From Phenylobacterium immobile (ATCC 35973) (lineage in GTDB: Bacteria > Pseudomonadota > Alphaproteobacteria > Caulobacterales > Caulobacteraceae), in the NCBI RefSeq assembly GCF_001375595.1, contig NZ_CVJQ01000001.1, forward strand, positions 372,001 to 436,000: 64,000 nucleotides of DNA, in the 5' to 3' direction. A program made the translations under genes and the position numbers. Below the pieces are notes generated by a model. It saw nothing but the letters and a program-made list of their open reading frames with translations. It was not told where the DNA came from and searched no databases. Shown piece after piece: positions 57,329-64,000 of the stretch; the first letter of the stretch is position 1; each line of letters begins with the position of its first letter.

Positions 57329-59718
57329 GGGGCGGCGTGCGCCAGGATCTCGCGCTTGCCGGCGTGGTTCGCAGGGCCGACGACGCCCTCGTTCTCCATC
57401 CGCTCCATGATCGAGGCGGCGCGGTTGTAGCCGATCTGCAGGCGGCGCTGGATGTAGCTGGTGGAGGCTTTGCCGTCGCGGGTGACGATGGCGACGGCGC
57501 GGTCGTAGAGATCGTTGGAGTCGCCGGTGTCGCCGCCGAAGCCGAGGTTAGGACCCTCCTCGTCGTCGCCTTCCGGGACCGCGGTGACTTCTTCCAGATA
57601 CTGCGGCTGGCCCTGTTCGCGCAGGAACCTCGCCACGGCCTCGACCTCGCCGTCGGAGACGAAAGGCCCGTGCAGGCGGGTGACGCGGCCGCCGCCGGCC
57701 ATGAACAGTTGGTCGCCCTGCCCCAGCAGCTGCTCGGCGCCCTGCTCGCCCAGGATAGTGCGGCTATCGATCTTGGAGGTGACCTGGAAGGAGATCCGTG
57801 TCGGGAAGTTAGCCTTGATGGTGCCGGTGATCACATCCACCGACGGGCGCTGCGTCGCCATGATCACATGGATGCCGGCGGCCCGGGCCATCTGCGCCAG
57901 GCGCTGGACGGCGCCTTCAATGTCCTTGCCGGCGACCATCATCAGGTCGGCGACCTCGTCGATGATGACGACCAGGTAGGGCATGGGTTCGGGAACGATC
58001 TTCTCGCTCTCGTACATCGGACGGCCGTTGTCGTCGAAGCCGGTCTGGACGGTGCGCTCGAAGTGCTCACCCTTGGCGATCGCCTCCTTGGCGCGCTCGT
58101 TATAGGAGGCGACGTTCCGCACGCCGATCTTCGACATCAGGCGGTAGCGGCCCTCCATCTCGCGAACGGCCCACTTCAGCGCGACGATGGCCTTCTTCGG
58201 ATCGGTGACGACGGGCGCGAGCAAGTGCGGGATGCCGTCATAAACCGACAGCTCCAGCATTTTCGGGTCAATCATGATCATCCGGCACTGGTCCGGCGAC
58301 ATCCGGTAGAGGATCGACAGGATCATGGCGTTGACGCCGACCGACTTGCCCGAGCCCGTGGTGCCGGCGATCAGGAGGTGGGGCATCTTCGCCAGGTCGG
58401 CGATATAGGGCTCGCCGCCGATGGTCTCGCCCAGCGCCATGGGCAGGGTCTGCGTCCCGCGCTCATATTCCGGCGAGGCCAGCAGGTCGCGCAGGTAGAC
58501 CGTCTCGCGCTTCTGGTTGGGCAGCTCGATGCCGATCGCGTTGCGGCCCGGCACCACCGAGACGCGGCAGGCGGCCACGCTCATCGAGCGGGCGATGTCG
58601 TCGGAAAGGGCCACGACCCGGGCGGATTTCACGCCCGCGGCCGGCACCAGTTCATAGAGGGTGACAACGGGACCGGGGCGAATCTGGTCGACCTGACCGC
58701 GCACGCCGAACTCGGCCAGGACGTTCTCCAGCAGCTGGGCGTTCTGGCGCAGCGAGCCTTCGTCGAACTGGGCGGCCCGTGGCTTGGGTTTGGCCAGCAT
58801 GGCGAGCTCCGGCATCGCAAAGCCGCTTGTCGGCCGCACGAACTCGAAGGTGGCTTGGGCCTCGTTGACCTCGCGGACGCTTTCGCGGCGGACCGGTTTG
58901 GGTGGCTTGACGTTCAGCTTGGGGCCGGAGTCCTGCGCCGTCTCCGCTTCCGGTTCGGGTGCGATCGCTCGGCCGTTGCGGCCGGCGGGCGCCAGGGGAG
59001 CGATCGGCGGCGTGTCCTCATCCTCGTCCTGGAGCGCAAACGGGGCGTCCATCGCCGACCAGGCGGCGGGCCTGGCGGCCTTGGGTTTGCGCTTGAGCGC
59101 GCCGGCGATCCAGCGACCGGCGGCCCTCAGGTCGGCGGGGCCCAGGCCGAAGCCATAGCCGGCGAGGCCCGCCGCCAGGACGGCCAAAACGGCGGCGGCG
59201 ACGGCGAAGGGCGCGGGAATGTGCGCCAGCCGGGCGAGCGCCGCCAAGCCCTCCAGCAGGCCGTCGCCGGCGAAGCCTCCCAGGCCCTTCGCGAGCGGCC
59301 AGGCGATCGGCGGCGCCGGCAGCGCAAGGGCGCCGCTGAGCGCCAGCACGCCCGCAGCCCCCGCTAGGCCCCGCGCGCGCAGATGACCGCGCCCGCTATC
59401 CGGTTGGCGCGTCGCCAGGCGCGTTAGACCGAGCACCACCATCAAGACGGCGGCGACCCCTGCGCCGAGGCCCAGTGATTGGACGCCAAGGTCAGCGACG
59501 ACTGCGCCGACGGGACCCAGGATATTGCTGACGGACGCGGCGGAGGCCGCATTCAGGCTGGGATCGGTCGGCGCATAGGTGGCGCAGGCGGCCGCCAGAC
59601 ACACGCCGATCGCCGCCACGGCGACGCCGCGCGCCCGCGCCGTGGCCGGATGCGCCCACACGAGCTGGACGACGTGCGCCACAAGGGCCAGTCCCGTCTT
59701 CCGCGCCGTTCTCGCCAT
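57325..59718 (-). CDS. ftsK: DNA translocase FtsK
   Basis: A 797-residue divisome protein. The N-terminal four-helix membrane part (residues 1 to about 195) is followed by a short linker and a motor. Walker A is [18 protein letters not shown] near residue 449; Walker B is [15 protein letters not shown]. The gamma DNA-reading domain is at the end ([18 protein letters not shown]). It moves the chromosome terminus at division and activates XerCD. It diverges from a small membrane-protein gene. Confidence 0.95.
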   Translation of the reverse strand: MARTARKTGLALVAHVVQLVWAHPATARARGVAVAAIGVCLAAACATYAPTDPSLNAASAASVSNILGPVGAVVADLGVQSLGLGAGVAAVLMVVLGLTRLATRQPDSGRGHLRARGLAGAAGVLALSGALALPAPPIAWPLAKGLGGFAGDGLLEGLAALARLAHIPAPFAVAAAVLAVLAAGLAGYGFGLGPADLRAAGRWIAGALKRKPKAARPAAWSAMDAPFALQDEDEDTPPIAPLAPAGRNGRAIAPEPEAETAQDSGPKLNVKPPKPVRRESVREVNEAQATFEFVRPTSGFAMPELAMLAKPKPRAAQFDEGSLRQNAQLLENVLAEFGVRGQVDQIRPGPVVTLYELVPAAGVKSARVVALSDDIARSMSVAACRVSVVPGRNAIGIELPNQKRETVYLRDLLASPEYERGTQTLPMALGETIGGEPYIADLAKMPHLLIAGTTGSGKSVGVNAMILSILYRMSPDQCRMIMIDPKMLELSVYDGIPHLLAPVVTDPKKAIVALKWAVREMEGRYRLMSKIGVRNVASYNERAKEAIAKGEHFERTVQTGFDDNGRPMYESEKIVPEPMPYLVVIIDEVADLMMVAGKDIEGAVQRLAQMARAAGIHVIMATQRPSVDVITGTIKANFPTRISFQVTSKIDSRTILGEQGAEQLLGQGDQLFMAGGGRVTRLHGPFVSDGEVEAVARFLREQGQPQYLEEVTAVPEGDDEEGPNLGFGGDTGDSNDLYDRAVAIVTRDGKASTSYIQRRLQIGYNRAASIMERMENEGVVGPANHAGKREILAHAAP

Positions 59719-59738
59719 GCTCTCTGCAGCCCTTCGCC

Positions 59739-59762
59739 GTCGAAGATGGGCCCATCTTCGAC
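59739..59762. repeat. 24-bp perfect palindrome upstream of ftsK
   Basis: GTCGAAGATGGG/CCCATCTTCGAC reads the same on both strands with no loop. It could bind a dimeric regulator of ftsK or fold in RNA from either strand. A one-mismatch CtrA box (TTAA-N7-TTAC, 59791-59805) is close by. Confidence 0.6.
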
Positions 59763-59812
59763 ATCAGACGCGATCCTAAGGATAAGACGGTTAAGGCGCG
59801 TTTACCCAATCA

Positions 59813-59837
59813 AGCCGGATGAAACGCCGGCTTTTTT
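59813..59837 (+). terminator. Rho-independent terminator (plus strand)
   Basis: Perfect 6-bp stem AGCCGG/CCGGCT with loop ATGAAACG and then six T in total on the plus strand. No plus-strand gene ends before it, since ftsK is on the minus strand; the only candidate source is a short transcript from the ftsK-59,885 gap. Confidence 0.6.
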
Positions 59838-59884
59838 GCCGCGGGGCGATTCCTTCGCGCCGTCGCGCGCGCTAGGGTCGCGCC

Positions 59885-60307
59885 ATGAGCTGGTCCATGC
59901 CCCGCCCGATGCTGCAGATCGTCGCCGCGATCCTCGCCCTCGTGGCGATCGGCGCCTTCCTAAGCGGCGTGATGACCGCAGCCCCGCGCGGACGCCTGCC
60001 AGGCGAACAGCCGGCGGCGATTTTGCTCGGTCCAACCGGCGCGAATATCGCCGATGCGGTGCCCCTGGCGGACGATCGTATCGAAGGCGCGCCGGAACCT
60101 GTGGAACTGACGCCCGAAGAAGTGGCCAAGCTGGAGGCCGAGAAGAAGGCGCGCGAAGAGGCCGCCGCACATCAGGCGATGATGGACGCGGCCGCCCAAG
60201 CTGCGGCTGCGCCGAAGGTCGCTCCGCCCCCGGTCACGACTGCGCCGGATAAGCTCGGCGATATGATTGAGACGGTGACGCCGCCCACCGAAGAGCCGCC
60301 GTTCTAG
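59885..60307 (+). CDS. Hypothetical single-span membrane protein
   Basis: A 140-residue protein with one N-terminal membrane helix (MLQIVAAILALVAIGAFLSGVM), then a soluble part with a Glu/Lys/Ala helical stretch (VELTPEEVAKLEAEKKAREEA) and a Pro-rich tail. I do not recognise it. It is divergent from ftsK and follows a plus-strand terminator. Confidence 0.65.
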   Translation: MSWSMPRPMLQIVAAILALVAIGAFLSGVMTAAPRGRLPGEQPAAILLGPTGANIADAVPLADDRIEGAPEPVELTPEEVAKLEAEKKAREEAAAHQAMMDAAAQAAAAPKVAPPPVTTAPDKLGDMIETVTPPTEEPPF

Positions 60308-60335
60308 GCGGCCTCCGGAAGGCGGGCGTTGAGCC

Positions 60336-60929
60336 CTAGCCGCGGGCTTCTGGGTACTGAATTCGCGGTCGCAGATTATCGATCACCTGCCGGGCGTCGA
60401 AGGCGCGCGAATCGCTCGCGGGCTTTGCGCCCTTGTGCATGACGATCTCGGCGCTGGCCTCGTACTTCTGAACCGTCCGGATATCCATCCGATCAGCCCA
60501 GAACGGACCACCCATGAAGGGATCCCATGTGCGCCAACCGTAGCCGCCGCCGTAATAACGCCACGAGGGACGCCAGAGGCCGTAGCTCGGACCGTACCAG
60601 GGTGAATATAGCGGGTCAGGCTGAACGTAGGTTTGCGTGCTCTGGCTGGTCTGCCGGTCGGCGATAGCGAACCAGTCGTTGCCGGTCTGCACAGTCAGCT
60701 CGGCGGCGCGGAACAGCAGGTAGCCCTCCACGGTCTCGCGGCTCGTCAAGCTGTTGCCGGCGAAGTTTACGCGATAGCGGTTGGCTTCGATCTGCATGTC
60801 CGAATAGCCGCCCGAGGTCTGCTGGCCGGGGACGTTCGGCTGGTAGGGGGTGGGCGTCGCGCAGGACGCGAGCCCCGCCGCCAAGGCCACGGCGGCGAGG
60901 GCGACGGTTATCTTGGGCATTTTTGTCAT
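60336..60929 (-). CDS. CC0125/CC1285-type lipoprotein
   Basis: A 197-residue lipoprotein (ATG 60929; 60920 also possible) with lipobox LASC and the family stretch GYSDMQIEANRYRVNFAGNS then LTSRETVEGYLLFRAAELTV. A Tyr/Trp/Gly-rich segment (WYGPSYGLWRPSWRYYGGGY) follows. The family is widespread in Caulobacter; function unknown. Confidence 0.82.
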   Translation of the reverse strand: MTKMPKITVALAAVALAAGLASCATPTPYQPNVPGQQTSGGYSDMQIEANRYRVNFAGNSLTSRETVEGYLLFRAAELTVQTGNDWFAIADRQTSQSTQTYVQPDPLYSPWYGPSYGLWRPSWRYYGGGYGWRTWDPFMGGPFWADRMDIRTVQKYEASAEIVMHKGAKPASDSRAFDARQVIDNLRPRIQYPEARG

Positions 60930-61113
60930 CCGTTCCGAAAACATTTCCCTGCCCGCGTAACACGCAGGTCAAGGACGTGGTTGCCGTCCCTTCAGCAAAT
61001 GTAGGCTGATCGGACGACGATACCACCACCTGAATTAAGGTTTCGGCATGTCCACGGAACCAACGGGCGGCCCTGACATGTTTAGCAATACAACCTGTCC
61101 AAGGAGTGGGCCC

Positions 61114-61320
61114 ATGGACGTCGATTCCACCGCCATCCGCGCCATCGACTACGACGAGGGGCGCGCCAAACTGCAAGTCGAATTCACCAGCGGCGAACAC
61201 TACGTCTACGTGGGTGTCCCGGCGGAAGTGCACCGCTCGTTCCTGGAAGCCGACTCGAAGGGCCGGTTCTTCCAGGCTGAAATCCGCGACTGCTATCCAT
61301 TCAACCGCGTCGAGCACTAG
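61114..61320 (+). CDS. KTSC-domain protein
   Basis: A 68-residue protein: MDVDSTAIRAIDYDEGRAKL, then FTSGEHYVYVGVPAEVHRSF and SKGRFFQAEIRDCYPF. This is the KTSC domain, though the Lys-Thr-Ser-Cys signature is partly changed. The ATG at 61114 has AAGGAG seven bases before it. It converges on argG. Confidence 0.83.
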   Translation: MDVDSTAIRAIDYDEGRAKLQVEFTSGEHYVYVGVPAEVHRSFLEADSKGRFFQAEIRDCYPFNRVEH

Positions 61321-61350
61321 GTCCTGCCCGCAAGGCGGGAAGGGTGGCGC

Positions 61351-62583
61351 TTAGCCCTTCATCCGCTTGTCGCGGTTCGCCGCGACGCGCAGGCGAAGCG
61401 CGTTCAGCTTGATGAAGCCGGCCGCGTCGCGGTGATCGTAGGCGACGGCGCCCTCCTCGAAGGTCACCAGTTCCTGGTCGTAGAGCGAATAGGGGCTGGT
61501 GCGGCCGATGATCGACACATTGCCCTTGTAGAGCTTCACCCGCACCTGGCCGCTGACCATCGCCTGGCTGTGGTCGATGGCGGCCTGCAGCATCTCGCGC
61601 TCAGGTGAAAACCAGAAGCCGTTGTAGATGAGCGACGCGTACTTCGGCATCAGCTCGTCCTTCAGGTGCATCGAGCCACGGTCCAGCGTGATGCTTTCGA
61701 TACCGCGGTGGGCGGCGAGCAGGATCGTCCCGCCGGGAGTCTCATAGACGCCCCGCGACTTCATGCCGACGAAGCGATTCTCCACCAGGTCCAGGCGACC
61801 GACGCCGTTGTCGTGGCCCAGCTGATTGAGCCTGGTGAGCAAGGCGGCCGGCGACAGGCGTTCGCCGTCGATGGCGACGGGGTCGCCCTTCTCGAAGTCC
61901 AGGGTGAACACCTGCGGCTGATCGGGCGCGTCCTCTGGGGCGATAGTGCGCATGTGCACGAACTCGGGCGCTTCAACGGCAGGATCTTCGAGGACCTTAC
62001 CTTCCGAGGAGGAGTGCAAGAGATTCGCATCGACGCTGAACGGCGCCTCGCCGCGTTTGTCCTTGGTGATCTGGATCTGATGCTGCTCGGCGAACTCCAA
62101 CAGGGATTCCCGACTCTTGAAATCCCATTCGCGCCAGGGCGCGATCACCTTGATGTCGGGCTCGAGCGCATAGTAGCCGAGCTCGAAGCGGACCTGGTCG
62201 TTGCCCTTGCCCGTCGCGCCATGGCTGACGGCGTCGGCCCCGACCATGCGGGCGATCTCGATCTGGCGCTTGGCGATCAGCGGCCGGGCGATCGAGGTGC
62301 CGAGCAGGTATTGGCCCTCATAGACGGTGTTGGCGCGGAACATCGGAAAGACGAAATCGCGGACGAACTCCTCGCGCACGTCCTCGATGAAGATGTTTTC
62401 CGGCTTCACGCCAGCAGCCAGCGCCTTGGCGCGCGCAGGCTCAATCTCTTCGCCTTGGCCGAGGTCGGCCGTGAAGGTCACGACCTCCGCGCCGTATTCG
62501 GTTTGCAGCCACTTCAGGATGATCGAGGTGTCGAGACCGCCTGAATAGGCGAGGACGACCTTCTTGACGGTGTTTGCAGCCAT
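61351..62583 (-). CDS. argG: Argininosuccinate synthase
   Basis: A 410-residue enzyme that joins citrulline and aspartate with ATP in arginine synthesis. The N-terminal ATP site is [19 protein letters not shown], with [20 protein letters not shown] further on. Usual length. It reads leftward between a KTSC gene and a small membrane protein. Confidence 0.97.
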   Translation of the reverse strand: MAANTVKKVVLAYSGGLDTSIILKWLQTEYGAEVVTFTADLGQGEEIEPARAKALAAGVKPENIFIEDVREEFVRDFVFPMFRANTVYEGQYLLGTSIARPLIAKRQIEIARMVGADAVSHGATGKGNDQVRFELGYYALEPDIKVIAPWREWDFKSRESLLEFAEQHQIQITKDKRGEAPFSVDANLLHSSSEGKVLEDPAVEAPEFVHMRTIAPEDAPDQPQVFTLDFEKGDPVAIDGERLSPAALLTRLNQLGHDNGVGRLDLVENRFVGMKSRGVYETPGGTILLAAHRGIESITLDRGSMHLKDELMPKYASLIYNGFWFSPEREMLQAAIDHSQAMVSGQVRVKLYKGNVSIIGRTSPYSLYDQELVTFEEGAVAYDHRDAAGFIKLNALRLRVAANRDKRMKG

Positions 62584-62648
62584 GGCGTTCAGGCGTCCGG
62601 TTGGATGGCGAAGGGGACGCCGCCTTTAAGGCCGGACAGGCCCCGCCT

Positions 62649-63011
62649 TCAAGACTTAACCGCGCCCTCGGCCTTCAGCATGTCCATGGCCCCATTCAGC
62701 CAGACCCGGTGCAGGCGAAGCGCCAATGGCGCCGCGGCCATGCGGGCGCCGAACAGCAGCCAGGCGCCGTTCACGGAAAGGTCGGGTCGCCGCGACTCCA
62801 CCATCAGGATCAGCGAGAACCCCAGCGCCATCATCGGGTAGGCCGACAGCGCCCATCCCTTGCTCGTCCGCTGGACCGGCTGGCCCTTGCGATAGAGCAA
62901 GGGGAACTTCACATCCGCCTCGAGCTTGCGGCTGGCGTCGCGGGCCGCGCCGGCCATCCAGGCAAGCGCGATGATCCAGAAGGCGTCGCCAATATAGGCC
63001 AGGAGCGTCAT
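62649..63011 (-). CDS. Hypothetical membrane protein
   Basis: A 120-residue protein with three hydrophobic segments, near residues 5-24 (AYIGDAFWIIALAWMAGAA), 55-74 (SAYPMMALGFSLILMVE) and 83-100 (AWLLFGARMAAAPLAL). I do not recognise the family. It follows kup by three bases and may be co-transcribed with it. Confidence 0.6.
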   Translation of the reverse strand: MTLLAYIGDAFWIIALAWMAGAARDASRKLEADVKFPLLYRKGQPVQRTSKGWALSAYPMMALGFSLILMVESRRPDLSVNGAWLLFGARMAAAPLALRLHRVWLNGAMDMLKAEGAVKS

Positions 63012-63014
63012 GGC

Positions 63015-64000
63015 TCAGATCGTAACCTGGGTGCCGAGCTCCACCACCCGGCCCGGCGGGATCTTGTAGAAGTCTGTCGGGTTGGCCGAGTTCTTCATCA
63101 GGAAGATGAACAGCTTGTCCTGCCAGAGCGGCATGCCCGATTGCGCCGAAGGCACCAGCGAGCGGCGGCCGAGGAAGAAGCTCGTCGCCATGATGTCGAA
63201 CTTTACGCCCTGCTTGCGGATCTGGCCCAGCGCGCGCGGAACGTTGGGGCTCTCCATGAAGCCGTAGGAGATCACCACCTTCTTGAAGTCGTCGTCGATC
63301 GGCTCCATCCGAATCCGGTCGTCTTCGCGAACGCGCGGCGTTTCGGCGGTGACGACGGTCAGGACGATGTTCTTCTCGTGCAGCACCTTGTTGTGCTTGA
63401 GGTTGTGCATCAGGGCGACCGGGGCGATCGCCGGGTCCGAGGTCAGGAACACCGCGGTGCCGGGCGCGCGATAGGGCGCGCGGGCTCGCAGGATCTCGGT
63501 CAGTTCCACCAGGGGCACGCTGTCGCGGCGCGTCTTCTCGGAAAGAATCTGCGCGCCCTTGGTCCAGGTCCACATGATCAGGACGAGGATCGCGCCCAGC
63601 ACCAGGGGCAGCCAGGCGCCTTGCGGGATCTTCAGGAGGTTGGACGAGATAAACACAACGTCCAGCAGGCCGAAGAACCCGGCGAGGCCGGCCGCCTGCC
63701 AGGTCGGCCGTTTCCACATGTGCTTGAGGATCACGTAGAATAGCAGGGTGTCGATGAACATCGAGCCGGTGACGGCGATGCCGTAGGCGGCCGCCAGGTT
63801 CGACGAATTGCGGAAGGTGAACAGCAGGATCAACACGCCGATCATCAGGAAGGTGTTCACCTGCGGCACGAAGATCTGGCCGGCCTGGGTTTCGCTGGTG
63901 CGGCGGATGTCGATGCGCGGGAAGAGACCGAGCTGCACCGCCTGCTGGGTCATCGAGAAGGCGCCGGTGATCACGGCCTGGCTGGCGATGACGGTGGCCG
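63015..64000 (-). CDS. kup: Potassium transporter Kup, C-terminal part (runs off the window)
   Basis: At least 328 residues of the C-terminal half of a KUP/HAK K+ transporter; the frame stays open to the right edge with no convincing start, so the gene continues outside. The part includes SQAVITGAFSMTQQAVQLGL, FVPQVNTFLMIGVLILL and several further helices. A cytoplasmic domain (ERSLVPS-type loop, GVKFDIMATSFFLGRR) ends it. Confidence 0.92.
   Translation of the reverse strand, partial: ATVIASQAVITGAFSMTQQAVQLGLFPRIDIRRTSETQAGQIFVPQVNTFLMIGVLILLFTFRNSSNLAAAYGIAVTGSMFIDTLLFYVILKHMWKRPTWQAAGLAGFFGLLDVVFISSNLLKIPQGAWLPLVLGAILVLIMWTWTKGAQILSEKTRRDSVPLVELTEILRARAPYRAPGTAVFLTSDPAIAPVALMHNLKHNKVLHEKNIVLTVVTAETPRVREDDRIRMEPIDDDFKKVVISYGFMESPNVPRALGQIRKQGVKFDIMATSFFLGRRSLVPSAQSGMPLWQDKLFIFLMKNSANPTDFYKIPPGRVVELGTQVTI

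Noticed and set aside
57337..59367. 676-codon plus-strand ORF opposite ftsK
   Set aside because: Antisense shadow with His/Gln/Asp/Gly-rich low-complexity composition.

Overview
This 64 kb GC-rich window looks like the replication-origin region of a Caulobacteraceae chromosome (Caulobacter, Phenylobacterium or a close relative). The order ppsR(DUF299) - gene-free origin-like segment - hemE - hemH - hemJ - rho - mnmE - mnmG - rsmG - parA - parB, then holA, leuS, ntrZ and a CenR-like regulator, is the arrangement I recall around Caulobacter Cori. The sequence supports this with two perfect TTAA-N7-TTAA CtrA boxes and DnaA-box-like sites next to hemE, and two near-perfect parS palindromes between the origin and parAB.

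Layout. 1-2.3 kb is accessory DNA: a two-gene leftward module (ribbon-helix-helix regulator overlapping a large phospholipase-D-like/SNF2 helicase that leaves the window), followed by an intact tRNA-Arg(CCG) and a broken second tRNA-Arg copy that probably mark an island edge. 2.4-5.9 kb holds dnaJ and dnaK with a clear sigma-32 promoter. 5.9-7.6 kb is a less gene-dense patch with a truncated GNAT gene, unknown ORFs and tRNA-Gly(GCC). 7.7-16 kb carries a DUF6065-like protein, a prolyl-tRNA editing protein, a CnoX-type thioredoxin, a Lon N-domain protein, Trm112, a UbiH-type hydroxylase, and fabI-fabB-fabA. 16-23 kb has a hydroxyacid dehydrogenase, MoeB, hslV-(DUF4440-like)-hslU, DUF2244, nth and a LysR regulator. 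22.9-27 kb is a tightly overlapped pfkB-hisB-hisH-hisA-hisF-hisE operon. 27-31 kb has smr-mltA-timA diverging from secB.

From 34.7 kb down to 31.1 kb, ppsR-maf-aroE-coaE-dnaQ reads away from the origin with NTGA overlaps. The putative origin occupies 34,692-35,226. To its right lie heme synthesis (hemE, hemH, hemJ), rho, tRNA modification (mnmE, mnmG), rsmG and parAB. The far side (47-64 kb) is mainly leftward: holA, lptE, leuS, a DUF3576 lipoprotein, thiE-like, an L,D-transpeptidase, xthA, lolA-like, RNase T2, ftsK, a CC0125/CC1285-type lipoprotein, argG and a partial kup. A few genes are rightward (ntrZ, yggS, cenR, a KTSC protein).

The core genes link chromosome replication (origin, dnaQ, holA), segregation (parAB/parS, ftsK), envelope control (cenR, ntrZ, lptE, lolA, mltA) and protein quality control (dnaKJ, hslVU, cnoX, secB). 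The main candidates for undescribed biology are the helicase module at the left edge with its tRNA boundary, a possible short RNA upstream of ftsK, a possible leader peptide for rho, and a very short ORF after the prolyl-tRNA editing gene.
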